Both the position numbers and the translations under genes were made by a program. DNA of 64,000 nt from assembly GCF_001424425.1 (NCBI RefSeq), contig NZ_LMPT01000018.1:1-64000 (forward strand), in the 5' to 3' direction. Position 1 is the first letter of the stretch. Each line of letters opens with the position of its first letter. The notes under the pieces were generated by a model. The model was not told the origin of the DNA and did no database searches. It saw only the letters and a program-made list of their open reading frames with translations. The stretch comes from Acidovorax sp. Leaf191. GTDB taxonomy: Bacteria; Pseudomonadota; Gammaproteobacteria; Burkholderiales; Burkholderiaceae_C. This document shows, piece after piece, positions 46,901 through 55,481 of the stretch.

Positions 46901-47350
46901 ACCCGCGTCATGCTCGCCGAACTGGGGCTGGAGAGCTGGCTCAAGACCAGCGGGGGCAAGGGCTTGCACGTGGTGGTGCCCATCACGCCGCAGCTCGACT
47001 ACGACGCGGTGAAGGCCTTTTCCCAGTCGGTCGTCAAGCACATGGCCCGGATCATCCCTTCCAGGTTCGTGGCCGTCATGGGTGGCAAGAACCGCGTGGG
47101 AAAGATCTTCATCGACTACCTGCGCAACGGCCACGGGCAGACCACCGCCTGTGCTTTTTCTGCCCGTGCGCGGCCCGGCATGGGCGTGTCGATGCCCGTG
47201 GCGTGGGAGCAGCTGTCTGACCTCCAAGGCGGGGCGCAGTGGACGGTAGCGACAGCGCGGGAGTACCTGAGTTTTCAGAAGCAGGACCCGTGGGAAGGCT
47301 ACTGGAAGAAGCGGCAGTCGATCCAGCAGGGCATCAAGATGCTGGCCTAG
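43919..47350 (+). CDS. ligD: Exonuclease III-LigD fusion (ExoIII-PE-LIG-POL)
   Basis: An unbroken 1,143-residue protein. Residues 1-254 are a complete exonuclease III/AP-endonuclease domain: NIN at 7-9, Glu34 in LQELK, GDWN with Asp148 and Asn150, RIDH (Asp219) and SDHAPVW (Asp246, His247). A basic Ala/Pro linker (255-288) leads into LSRYNAKRDFTKT, the usual start of bacterial LigD. The 3'-phosphoesterase domain has His332, His338 and Asp340. The ATP-dependent ligase has Lys538 in ETKFDGYR. The polymerase/primase domain begins near 855, with DLDPG (Asp975, Asp977). Ordinary Pseudomonas-type LigD is about 840 residues, PE-LIG-POL. LigD repairs double-strand breaks with Ku, which is not in this window. 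The start is a GTG; no in-frame ATG lies between the preceding stop and it. Confidence 0.93.
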   Translation: MRIATWNINHINKRIDLLVDWLRRTSPDVVALQELKCPASDFPAAALEAAGYRSLVVGQRTWNGVALLSRGQEEPLAVATALPGDSSDKQARYVEAAIHGVLFACLYLPNGNPQPGPKFDYKLSWFDRLQQRAQALWDSGHPVVLMGDWNVVPTDADIYKPDTWRNDALLQPGPRAAFAQVLAQGWTDAIAKVHRTSVPFTFWDYRRKRWERDAGLRIDHILAGPSLKVVDAGVDREERAREGASDHAPVWAELSLGKARARRKAASLPAPARSRTATPRPAPEAPADPPLSRYNAKRDFTKTAEPSGVMPKKRPAPRSGAAQPLHFVVQKHWASRLHYDFRLELDGVMVSWAVPKGPSFDPATKSMAIQVEDHPIDYNTFEGTIPKGEYGAGTVIVWDRGTWEPVDDAREGLRKGKVLFRLHGQKLAGLWELVRISKPGEKKQDQWMLFKKRGDAWARPRAEYDVITALPDSVVDKPLGLVEEREPRGSGAAPQRAAPGASDAVQAARKARLPARLQPQLATLVASVPEGDWVVETKFDGYRVLVRIDGEEVRIFTRNGNDWTAKLQPVAVAVAALGLTSAWLDGEIVVLNDAGLPDFNRLQNAIDSARPRDIVLFVFDVPFLGGRDLRAVPLAARRTVLQALFDERHSDTVRFSASFDAPPSQLLGAACQMGLEGVIAKRADAPYVSGRTETWLKLKCQHRQEFVVLGFTDRSHAAREVGSLLLGYHEGGKLHSAGSVGTGWDAATGRQLYTKLAKLEVATSPVSADEVKPGRWSRRKAGSERWVKPSMVVEVAFGDWTPDLRIRHAVFRGIRTDKPARAIVREQPQAPLQPPQGRQQEAPMPQKTALRRKAGTVKITHPERVVDPSTGLRKIDLVHYYESIADRMLPHLKNRPASLVRAPTGITGQLFFQKHPDSKMPGVKALDPALWPDHAALLAVHSVEALVSAAQMNVVEFHTWNSKIARIDQPDRIVLDLDPGEGVTWPMLQEAAELTRVMLAELGLESWLKTSGGKGLHVVVPITPQLDYDAVKAFSQSVVKHMARIIPSRFVAVMGGKNRVGKIFIDYLRNGHGQTTACAFSARARPGMGVSMPVAWEQLSDLQGGAQWTVATAREYLSFQKQDPWEGYWKKRQSIQQGIKMLA

Positions 47351-47473
47351 GGCTATCCGAAGCCCGGTGTGCGGCCTCAGAGGGCGGGCGCTATAGTCGG
47401 CCACCATCTCGTGGCCCCGAGGACGCGATATCTCCCCGTTTGTACCGCCAGATTCCTGTCTTGATCTGTGGCC

Positions 47474-49681
47474 ATGCGCATCAAAAGTCAGCTGTTCGCT
47501 CTTGTCCTGTCCGTCCTCGTGCCTGCGTCTGTGGCTGCGATGCTGGCCATCTGGTACGTCTACCAGGAACAGCAGGCCACGCAGGAGACGGGGCTGAAGG
47601 AGGCGGCGCGCACGTTCTCGCTCCTGGTGGACAACGAGCTGCAGTCGCGGCAACGGGTGTTGCGCACCATTGCCAATGCACCTTCGCTGGCCAGCGGCGA
47701 CATGGCAACGTTCTACGAATTCGCCATCAAGAACGCACCGACGCCGGACACGACGATCATCCTGTTCGACACGAGCGGCCGGCAACTGCTGAACACGCGG
47801 GTCCCGCTCGGCACCGCCCTGCCGACCCAACGGGCTTCCAACATCAACGATCTGATGCAGGGGGACGGAGGCGTCTCGCCCCTCGTGTCCGACGTGTTTT
47901 TCGCGCCGCTCGGAAAGCGGTACGACTTCGTTGTCCAGGTCCCTTTCATGGAGGGCGGCGTCGTTCGGTACTTCGTGGTGATGGGGGTGAATGCAACGGC
48001 CATCCAGGCGCTGCTGTCGGAGCAAAACATGCCGGCCACCTGGCTGAGCACCATCGTCGACCGCAAGGGGACGGTGCTGGCGCGGTCGCGGGATCCCGAC
48101 AAGTTCGTGGGCAAGTCGTCGGACGAGCGGCTGCACAAGCTGTTCTCGTCGACCACCCAAGGCGTGACCCGCTCGGTCACGCTCGACGGCGTGGCCGTCA
48201 AGACGTTCTACCAGCGCGTTGACGCCTCCGACTGGACCGTCGTGCTCAGCATCCCCGAGAGCGAGATTCAAAGTTCGGCGATCCGGGGCGCTGGCATCTT
48301 CGCCCTGGCGGCGGTACTGCTGCTGGTCATATCGTTGCTCGTGGCGCGGCGCATCGGCGCAGGCGTCATTTCGCGGATGCACCGGCTTGAAATGGCGGCG
48401 GAGGCACTGGGCCGTGGTGAACAGGTGAACTACTCATCACAGGGCCTCGTGGAGGTCGATGCGGTGGGCATGCGCATCGCACAGGTCAGCGACCGGTTGC
48501 TGCTGAATCAGCGCGAACTGGAGCTGCGCGTTGCCCAAGCGGTCGCCGATACCGAGCGTGCGCAAAAGGCTTTGCTTCAGGGGCAAAAGATGGAAGCCTT
48601 GGGGCGCCTGACCGGCGGCATCGCCCACGAGTTCAACAACCTGCTGCAAACCTTGTCCACCTCGCTGCAGCTGGCCAAACGGGCCAATGAGTCCGAACGC
48701 GTGCAGGGGCTGCTCGATACCTGCACCAAGGCGCTCCAGCGCGCCAAGGCATTGACCGGGCAGCTCAGTGCGTTTGGCCGCACGCAGGACGCGCGGCTGG
48801 AGACCGTCAGCCTGCCCAAGCACATCCAGGATTTTCGCCAGCTGGTGGACAACGTGCTTCCGGCCAGCATCACGCTGGACGTCAGCATGTCGCAAGACGC
48901 GTGGCCCGTCACCATCGACCCCACGCAGTTCGAACTGGCCTTTCTCAACCTCGCCATCAACGCCAAGGATGCGATGCCGTCCGGCGGCACCATCCGCGTG
49001 GTGGTGGGCAACGAGCCCGGTGCGTCCCCGGCCGAGGGCCTGCCGGTGGGCGACTATGTCCGGCTGCGGTTTTCGGATTCGGGCATCGGGATGACGGCGG
49101 AGATCATGGCCAAGGCGCTCGATCCCTTCTTCACCACCAAGCGGGTGGGCGAGGGCACGGGCCTGGGGCTGCCCCAGGCCTTCGGCTTTGCGCGGCAGGC
49201 CGGCGGCACGCTGGTGCTCCACAGCCGCGAAGGGCAGGGTACCCAGGTGGACATCTACCTGCCCAGGGCGACAGGGGCGGTTGCAGGGCCGCAAGCCAGT
49301 GCAGTGCGTGCGCCGGAGGCTGCGGGCGTGAGCGGCGGCACGCTGCTGTTCGTCGAAGACGATGCCCTGGTGCGTGAAAGCGTTGCGCCCGCGCTGGAGG
49401 GCGGCGGGTTCTTCGTGATCATGGCCGAGAGCGCCGATGCGGCGCTGGCGTGCCTGGAGGCCGGCACCAAGGTCGACTTCGTCTTCTCTGACGTGGTGAT
49501 GCCCGGCACGCTGAACGGAATCGATCTCGCACGCACGGTGGTGAGCCGTTTTCCGCACATCAAGGTGGTGCTGGCCACTGGCTATTCGGAAAACCGTGTG
49601 TCCATGCCCGGCGTCCAGGTGCTGGCCAAGCCCTACGATGTAGCGGATGTGCTGCGTGTGCTGAGAAAAGCAGCGGATTGA
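47474..49681 (+). CDS. Membrane hybrid histidine kinase with receiver
   Basis: A 735-residue protein from the ATG at 47474; a GTG at 47468 is an alternative. TM1 is at about 7-28, a dCache-like periplasmic sensor spans 30-270 and TM2 is near 275-297. A HAMP-like coiled region comes next, then a phosphoacceptor box GGIAHEFNNLLQTLSTSL. ATPase motifs are FLNLAINAKDAM, FSDSGIGM and GEGTGLGLPQAFGF. The C-terminal receiver has LLFVEDDALVRES, VFSDVVMPG and LAKPYDV. It shares its kinase-receiver layout with the protein at 35323. It stands alone between ligD and the sia operon, so its partners are unknown. Confidence 0.9.
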   Translation: MRIKSQLFALVLSVLVPASVAAMLAIWYVYQEQQATQETGLKEAARTFSLLVDNELQSRQRVLRTIANAPSLASGDMATFYEFAIKNAPTPDTTIILFDTSGRQLLNTRVPLGTALPTQRASNINDLMQGDGGVSPLVSDVFFAPLGKRYDFVVQVPFMEGGVVRYFVVMGVNATAIQALLSEQNMPATWLSTIVDRKGTVLARSRDPDKFVGKSSDERLHKLFSSTTQGVTRSVTLDGVAVKTFYQRVDASDWTVVLSIPESEIQSSAIRGAGIFALAAVLLLVISLLVARRIGAGVISRMHRLEMAAEALGRGEQVNYSSQGLVEVDAVGMRIAQVSDRLLLNQRELELRVAQAVADTERAQKALLQGQKMEALGRLTGGIAHEFNNLLQTLSTSLQLAKRANESERVQGLLDTCTKALQRAKALTGQLSAFGRTQDARLETVSLPKHIQDFRQLVDNVLPASITLDVSMSQDAWPVTIDPTQFELAFLNLAINAKDAMPSGGTIRVVVGNEPGASPAEGLPVGDYVRLRFSDSGIGMTAEIMAKALDPFFTTKRVGEGTGLGLPQAFGFARQAGGTLVLHSREGQGTQVDIYLPRATGAVAGPQASAVRAPEAAGVSGGTLLFVEDDALVRESVAPALEGGGFFVIMAESADAALACLEAGTKVDFVFSDVVMPGTLNGIDLARTVVSRFPHIKVVLATGYSENRVSMPGVQVLAKPYDVADVLRVLRKAAD

Positions 49682-49929
49682 CGGGCCGGTGCTCCGGCGC
49701 ACCGGGTTCAGTGTCGGCGAGCGGCTGACGGGTTTTTCGTTGGTGTCCGTGCGCCAGCTGGGCCAGCGTCAGGGCCTGCTCTGGCGGTCGGCAAAGATTC
49801 GCTCGCGACCGCTTTTGGGGAGGTCGTAGCAGCAGTCGGGAGCAATGGCGCGGAATCGGTGTGATGGCGTCACAAAACCGAAACATCGTGTCGGTAACAT
49901 TTGCTCACACCGATTCCCTGGCGCTGTCC

Positions 49930-51162
49930 ATGCCCGCAACCACTGAGTACCTGAGCGACTTCCGGCCGCGTTTTCGCCAGCCCAGCGCAGCCGACCTGTG
50001 CATCGAAGTGCCGTGCATGACGACGGACGAGACCAATGAAAATGTGATGGAGGTGTTCAACCGCCACCGCGACCTCGTGAGTCTGCCTGTGGTGGAGGGC
50101 AGCCAGCCGATCGGCCTCATCAACCGGAGCATCTTCCTGTCGCAGATGAGCAAGCAGTTCCGGCAGGAGCTCTACGGCCGCAAGAGCTGCATCGCGTTCA
50201 TGGACAAGGAGCCGCTGATCGTCGACGCGGGCCTGGACATCGACGCACTGACTTTCAAGACCGTCGAGTATGGAGAAAAGGCGCTGTCCGACGGCTTCAT
50301 CATCACACGCGACGGGGCCTATGCGGGCGTCGGCAACGGCCTTCAGCTCATGCGGGTGGTGGCGGACATGCAGGCCTCCCGCAACCGCCAGATCATGCAC
50401 AGCATCGAGTACGCCAGCGTGATCCAGCGGTCCACGCTGCGCAGCTCGCTCGACGCCATGGCGCGCGCCTGTCCGGCGGCCAGCCTGGTGTGGCAGCCGC
50501 GGGACATCGTGGGCGGCGACTTCTATCAGTTCAGCACGGACGCAGACGGCTGGTTCGCCACGGTGGCCGACTGCACGGGCCACGGCGTTCCCGGCGCCTT
50601 CATGACCCTGATTGCGTCCACCAGCCTGAACCAGGCCATCGAGCAGAACGGCCCGCGCGATCCTGCGAGCCTGCTCGGCCACGTGAATCGCAGCATCAAG
50701 CAGATGCTGGGCCAGGTGGATGGGCAGGATGGCACGCCGGGCTCTGACGATGGCATGGATGCAGCGTGCTTCTGGTTCGAGCCCGCGGCAGGCCGTCTCA
50801 TCTTTGCGGGCGCGCGGCTGGCGATGTTCATGGTGCGCCCCGGGGCCGACACGGTGGACGTGCTGGAGGGGCAGCGCAAGGGTGTCGGCTATGTGGACAG
50901 CGAATTCGACTACGCATGGAAGAACCAGGAAGCGAACCTCCCCGTCGGCAGCCTGGTGTTCGTGAGCACCGACGGCCTGATCGATCAGATCGGCGGGGCC
51001 CGCGGCATTGCATTGGGCAAGCGCCGCGTGCGGGAGCTGTTGCTGGAGCACAAGGACAACACCCCGTCAGAGGTCAACGCAGCGCTGCTGGAGGCGCTGC
51101 GGGTCTGGCAGGGCGACCACCACCGGCGCGATGACCTGACCTTCTTTTGCTTTCGCACCTAG
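49930..51162 (+). CDS. siaA: SiaA-like PP2C phosphatase with CBS-type N terminus
   Basis: A 410-residue protein from the ATG at 49930; an upstream ATG at 49864 is possible and neither has a strong site. Residues 20-150 look like a CBS pair (VPCMTTDETNENVMEVFNRHRDLVSLPVVEGSQPIGLINRSIFLSQ). The C-terminal half is a SpoIIE/PP2C phosphatase: RDIVGGDFY, VADCTGHGVPGAFMT, FVSTDGLIDQ and DDLTFFCF supply the metal-binding aspartates. With the next three genes it matches the Pseudomonas siaABCD order, where SiaA dephosphorylates SiaC. Pseudomonas SiaA is a membrane protein with a periplasmic domain and HAMP; this one is cytosolic with CBS domains. Confidence 0.85.
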   Translation: MPATTEYLSDFRPRFRQPSAADLCIEVPCMTTDETNENVMEVFNRHRDLVSLPVVEGSQPIGLINRSIFLSQMSKQFRQELYGRKSCIAFMDKEPLIVDAGLDIDALTFKTVEYGEKALSDGFIITRDGAYAGVGNGLQLMRVVADMQASRNRQIMHSIEYASVIQRSTLRSSLDAMARACPAASLVWQPRDIVGGDFYQFSTDADGWFATVADCTGHGVPGAFMTLIASTSLNQAIEQNGPRDPASLLGHVNRSIKQMLGQVDGQDGTPGSDDGMDAACFWFEPAAGRLIFAGARLAMFMVRPGADTVDVLEGQRKGVGYVDSEFDYAWKNQEANLPVGSLVFVSTDGLIDQIGGARGIALGKRRVRELLLEHKDNTPSEVNAALLEALRVWQGDHHRRDDLTFFCFRT

Positions 51163-51176
51163 ACAGACCACGACCT

Positions 51177-51749
51177 ATGCCATCCCTCACGATCGCCAAC
51201 AAGTACGGCTCGTTCTTCAATCTGGCGCGCCAGCACCAGATCATCTTCTACTACGTGGGGTACTTCTCGCAGCACATCGTGGCCGCGATGGCCGATGCGG
51301 TGAAGCTGCAGCTGGAAGTGGCCGGGGTTGCCGCTCCCACGCGGCGCAAGCTGTTCTCCTCGTTCGTCGAGATGGCGCAGAACATCATCCACTACTCGGC
51401 GGATTCCCTGACCCCTGCGAGCCAGAACAATGGCGAACTGCGCCACGGCTCGGTGTGCATTCGCCGCGAAGAGGACGGCAGCTTCTCGCTGCTGTGTGCC
51501 AACCCCATCGAACGCCTGGTGGCCGAGGAACTGCGCGTCAAGCTCAGTGCGCTGCGCAGCATGACGCTCGAGGAGATCAAGCAGGCCTACCGGCAGACGC
51601 TGCGCGAGGAGACGCCCGAAGGAAGCAAGGGCGCAGGCATGGGGTTCCTCACCGTCGCGCGCGATGCCCGCGAGCCTCTCGAATTTGATTTCGATGCCGA
51701 CGATGACCATGGCCAATCGCCCGTCTTCTACCTGAAGGCGGCCATCTAG
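51177..51749 (+). CDS. siaB: SiaB-family protein kinase
   Basis: A 190-residue single-domain GHKL-type kinase from the ATG at 51177, fifteen bases after siaA. VEMAQNIIHYS is the ATP-binding N box and GSKGAGMGFLTVARDA the glycine-rich lid. In Pseudomonas SiaB phosphorylates SiaC and counteracts SiaA. Order and length agree with that role. Confidence 0.85.
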   Translation: MPSLTIANKYGSFFNLARQHQIIFYYVGYFSQHIVAAMADAVKLQLEVAGVAAPTRRKLFSSFVEMAQNIIHYSADSLTPASQNNGELRHGSVCIRREEDGSFSLLCANPIERLVAEELRVKLSALRSMTLEEIKQAYRQTLREETPEGSKGAGMGFLTVARDAREPLEFDFDADDDHGQSPVFYLKAAI

Positions 51750-51782
51750 GCGCTGAGCGCTCGCAACGAATCGAGACTACTG

Positions 51783-52172
51783 ATGGAAAACCTCTACATC
51801 GCACCCACGCCCAGCTCGCCTGAGGTGGACTTCAAGTTTGACACGCGCACGCTGAGCCTGCGGGGCGAGTCCTATCCCGAGAACGCGGCGGCCTTCTATG
51901 GCGACATCATCACGCGGCTGGGCGAGTTCCTGTCCACGCAGCACGGCGCCGCGCTGGAGGTGAACGTGGCGCTCGCGTACTTCAACAGCTCCAGCACCAA
52001 GATGCTGTTCAACCTCATCGAGGCGCTGAGCAACGCGGCCGAGGCCGGCAACCGGGTGGTCCTGCACTGGTACCACGATGAGGAAGACGACACCATCCTG
52101 GAGTTCGGCCAGGAGTTGAGCGAGGACTTCCCGGCCATCGAGTTCGTGACCCATGCAGTGGGAGCTGCTTGA
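51783..52172 (+). CDS. siaC: SiaC-family regulatory phosphoprotein
   Basis: A 129-residue DUF1987-type protein. The hallmark LAYFNSSSTKMLFNLIEAL contains the phosphorylation site region; Ser69 stands where the Pseudomonas protein has the target threonine. In that system unphosphorylated SiaC binds and activates the diguanylate cyclase SiaD. The stop is directly followed by the siaD ATG, consistent with stoichiometric co-production. Confidence 0.87.
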   Translation: MENLYIAPTPSSPEVDFKFDTRTLSLRGESYPENAAAFYGDIITRLGEFLSTQHGAALEVNVALAYFNSSSTKMLFNLIEALSNAAEAGNRVVLHWYHDEEDDTILEFGQELSEDFPAIEFVTHAVGAA

Positions 52173-52934
52173 ATGGCAAGCACTGCGACGGGGCCGGCGC
52201 CCGATCTTTTCGATGCGGAGAACCAGACGCTCCTGGCCGCGAGAGCAGCCCACAGTGCCTGCGCCAGCGCCGCGCAGGACGCATGCGCACAGACCCTGGG
52301 CGAGCTGATCCTGGCGTACGAGCGGCTGCTGCGGGAGACGCGCAGGCTGGTGCGCCGCAGCGACAGGGCCGAGCTGGAAATGAACCAGATGAACACGCGG
52401 CTGCAGGACCTGGCGGCCGAGCTGGAGCACCGGGCCAACCACGATCCGCTCACGGGGGTGCTCAACCGTGCGGCCATCATCGAACGGGTCAACCGCCACT
52501 TCGTCCGCGAAGACCTGGCCCTGGTCGTGCTCGACATCGACCATTTCAAGCGCATCAACGACAGCTTCGGCCATCCGACGGGCGACAGGGTCATCCTGGG
52601 GGTGGTGGCCTGCCTGAAGGCCGTCGTTCCCGCCGCCGCGCAGATCGGGCGTGTCGGCGGCGAGGAGTTCACCGTCGTGCTGCCGCGGCATGGCGGCGCG
52701 GAATCCGAACGCGTGGCGCAGGAGCTGCGGCGCGCCATCGAGACGCATGGTTTCGACTTGCCGGACGGCAGTGGCGTGACGGCCAGCTTCGGCGTGTGCT
52801 GGGCACCTGCCGGCAGCGATTTCGACGGTGCCTATGGGCTGGCCGACGAAGCGCTCTATGTCGCAAAACGTGGGGGGCGCAACCAGGTCCGCATGGCGGC
52901 CCCGACCCTGCCCTCCCTCGAGCATGTGGTCTGA
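52173..52934 (+). CDS. siaD: Diguanylate cyclase, SiaD-like
   Basis: A 253-residue cytosolic protein. The N-terminal region (about 30-90) is helical and probably a coiled coil, where SiaC binds in the Pseudomonas system. The GGDEF domain begins at HDPLTGVLNRAAI. Metal and substrate residues lie in VLDIDHFKRINDSFGH, and the signature is GGEEF. Five residues before it the sequence is PAAA rather than RxxD, so the allosteric inhibitory site is missing. It makes cyclic di-GMP from GTP. It overlaps the following phosphodiesterase gene by eleven bases. Confidence 0.9.
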   Translation: MASTATGPAPDLFDAENQTLLAARAAHSACASAAQDACAQTLGELILAYERLLRETRRLVRRSDRAELEMNQMNTRLQDLAAELEHRANHDPLTGVLNRAAIIERVNRHFVREDLALVVLDIDHFKRINDSFGHPTGDRVILGVVACLKAVVPAAAQIGRVGGEEFTVVLPRHGGAESERVAQELRRAIETHGFDLPDGSGVTASFGVCWAPAGSDFDGAYGLADEALYVAKRGGRNQVRMAAPTLPSLEHVV

Positions 52935-55182
52935 GGCCGAGCTGCGCAGGGCAGAACCCGGGTGGGCTGCCGTCGACGCCGCGCGGCGCGCTGGGCGCAG
53001 CCAGGGCACCCACTGGCGGATACTCGTGGTGGACAACGATCCCGATGTTCATGCCGCCACGCTGGCCGCGCTGGAGGGACGCACGCTGTTCGAGCGGCCT
53101 CTGGTGTTCATGCACGCCTTCTCGGGCGATGAAGCCAAGGCCTTGCTGCTCACCGAGACCGACCTCGCCATGGTCATCATTGACGTGGTGTCGGAGCAGC
53201 CCAGCGCAGGGCTCGATCTGGTCGACTTCATCCGCCATTGCGCGGGACTGAGAAACACCCGCATCGTCCTGCGCACCGGTCAGCCGGGCCAGGTGCCGGA
53301 CCTGGAGACACTGCTCAGGTACGACATCAACGACTACCGGACCAAGGCCGAACTCACCCCGGACCGGCTGCTGGCGATGGTGGTGACCGCCGTTCGGTCG
53401 TACAAGCAGCTGTGCGCCGTGGATGCCAGCCGCGTCAGCCTGGAGCTGATCGTGCGCTCCAGCGCATCGCTGCTGGAAACCAAGGACGCCCACGAGTTCG
53501 CGTCGGCCGTGCTCACCCAGCTCGCCGCCTTGCTCCAGGTCCCCCGGGAAGGCCTGGTGTGCGTGCAGCGCGGTGAGGGCCGGCGCGACTACCATGTGCT
53601 GGCCGCTGCCGGCAGGTTCTCCGAACTTGCAGGCCTGCCACTCGACCTGCTGTCGCAGGGGCCGGAGCTGGACCTGCTGTGCGCCTCCATCAAGCGGCGG
53701 TACAACGTCTTCGGAGAGTCCGGGGGGCTCGCACTGCACATCGGGCACAAGGACGAGCAGGATTTCGTCGTGTTCATGGACGTGCCCGGGAACCACCGCG
53801 GCCTGGAGCCTCAGCTGCTCGATGTCCTGTGCGCCAACTTGAGCACGCTGCTGCACAACCGCGGCCTTCTGGGGCGACTGCACGAGAGCGCCTACCACGA
53901 CCCGCTGGTGAACCTGCCCAACCGCGCGCACTTTGTCGAAGAGGTCCATGACTGCGCGCGGCATGGTGCCACCGACTACGTGCTGGCGCTGATCGACATC
54001 GACGACTTCAGTGCCACGAACGACGTGATGGGCCACCGGTTCGGTGATCGACTCCTGGAGCAGGTGGCCCGGTGCCTGGAGGCAGCGCTTCCACCAGGTG
54101 TGCTGCTGGCGCGCCTGGGCGCGGACACCTTCGGGGTGCTCGGCTCCCAGCGGCAGGTACAGCCCAGACAACTGCTCGATTGCGTGCGGCAGCCGCTGAA
54201 CATCGACGGCGTTCCACACAAGGTTTCGCTTACCTGCGGGTACGTGCTGCTGCCGGCCGAGCCGCAAGCCGGCGTGGACCTGGTCAAGGACGCCACCATT
54301 GCGCTCAAACGCGCCAAGCGAGACCACCGCGGGCAGGACCTCCAGTACGCCGCGCAGATGGGGGCCGAGGCACGGGCCAGGGCGCTGCTGCGTTCGGAGT
54401 TGCGAGAGGCCATCGACGGCCAGCAGCTCTTCCTCGTGTACCAGCCCCAGCTGAACCTCAGCACCCATGCACTGGTGGGGCTGGAGGCACTGCTGCGATG
54501 GCGCACCAGCGACGGCAGGTTCGTCCCGCCGGACCAGTTCATTCCGGTGGCCGAACATTCCGGGCTCATCGTCGGGCTGGGCCAGTGGGTGCTGGCCACG
54601 GCCTGCGCCACCATGCGCGAGTTGCTGGATGCGAACGCAGCGCCGCAGCGGATGGCGGTCAACGTGTCCACCGTGCAGCTTCAGGACCCAGGGTTCTTCG
54701 ACCTGGTGTGTGCCGCGCTCGAGCGCAGCGGGCTGCAGGGGCGGCACCTGGAGCTGGAGATCACCGAGTCGGTGGCAGTGCTTCCCACGCAGTTTCTGGA
54801 GCGCACCCTGTCCGCGCTGCGTGCCCAGGGGATCTCGATTGCGATCGACGACTTCGGGACCGGGTACTCGTCGCTGAGCTACCTGGAGCGCCTGCCGCTG
54901 GACCGGATCAAGATCGACCGCTCCTTCGTGCACCAGCTGGGCGAACCGCGCGGCGCCCGCATCGCAGAAATGGTGGCGCAACTGGGGCGCAAGCTGGGGC
55001 TGAAGGTGCTGGCGGAAGGGATCGAAGACGCGTCCGTCTGGCAGCCGCTGCTGGCCATGGGGTGCGAGGAGGGGCAGGGCTATTACATCGCAAGGCCCAT
55101 GGAGAAGGACGCTCTCATCGCCTGGATGGAGCGCCAGGCTCGGCACAACGCGTGCGGGCCTCGGGACGCCCTGGCCGGTTGA
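52924..55182 (+). CDS. Receiver-GGDEF-EAL cyclic di-GMP phosphodiesterase
   Basis: A 752-residue protein whose ATG lies inside the end of siaD. Residues 30-160 form a receiver-like domain (RILVVDNDPDVHAAT, MVIIDVV). A region resembling the DUF3369 linker of RpfG-type proteins follows (about 170-330). The GGDEF domain is degenerate (LARLGADTFGVL), so it should not be a cyclase. The EAL domain is intact: LVGLEALLRWR, VNVSTVQLQ, ELEITES, IDDFGTGYSSLSYL, IKIDRSF and VLAEGIED. It should hydrolyse cyclic di-GMP, opposing SiaD from the same transcript. Confidence 0.9.
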   Translation: MWSEAELRRAEPGWAAVDAARRAGRSQGTHWRILVVDNDPDVHAATLAALEGRTLFERPLVFMHAFSGDEAKALLLTETDLAMVIIDVVSEQPSAGLDLVDFIRHCAGLRNTRIVLRTGQPGQVPDLETLLRYDINDYRTKAELTPDRLLAMVVTAVRSYKQLCAVDASRVSLELIVRSSASLLETKDAHEFASAVLTQLAALLQVPREGLVCVQRGEGRRDYHVLAAAGRFSELAGLPLDLLSQGPELDLLCASIKRRYNVFGESGGLALHIGHKDEQDFVVFMDVPGNHRGLEPQLLDVLCANLSTLLHNRGLLGRLHESAYHDPLVNLPNRAHFVEEVHDCARHGATDYVLALIDIDDFSATNDVMGHRFGDRLLEQVARCLEAALPPGVLLARLGADTFGVLGSQRQVQPRQLLDCVRQPLNIDGVPHKVSLTCGYVLLPAEPQAGVDLVKDATIALKRAKRDHRGQDLQYAAQMGAEARARALLRSELREAIDGQQLFLVYQPQLNLSTHALVGLEALLRWRTSDGRFVPPDQFIPVAEHSGLIVGLGQWVLATACATMRELLDANAAPQRMAVNVSTVQLQDPGFFDLVCAALERSGLQGRHLELEITESVAVLPTQFLERTLSALRAQGISIAIDDFGTGYSSLSYLERLPLDRIKIDRSFVHQLGEPRGARIAEMVAQLGRKLGLKVLAEGIEDASVWQPLLAMGCEEGQGYYIARPMEKDALIAWMERQARHNACGPRDALAG

Positions 55183-55481
55183 GGGTTGTGCAAGGGCTTG
55201 GGCGGCCTCCTGCACTCACGCACGAACGCACACGCCTTGACGGCGCTGGTGGAGTCGTACGGCGGGCGCGAGTTCGCCGTCGATTGTTCTCAATACTGGA
55301 ACGGTCAGTTGGCGACTGGGTGGTTTTTCTGGCGCGGCATGCGGCGTACAGTTCAACCCATCGATGAGCCGAAACCCGCAAGGCGACTCACCGAACCCGG
55401 CACGCAGCAGTTCATCGCATCTGCGCTTGGCACTTCGTTCCGGCTTTTTTTGAGCGCTTTTTTATCCCAAGGAATTTCATC

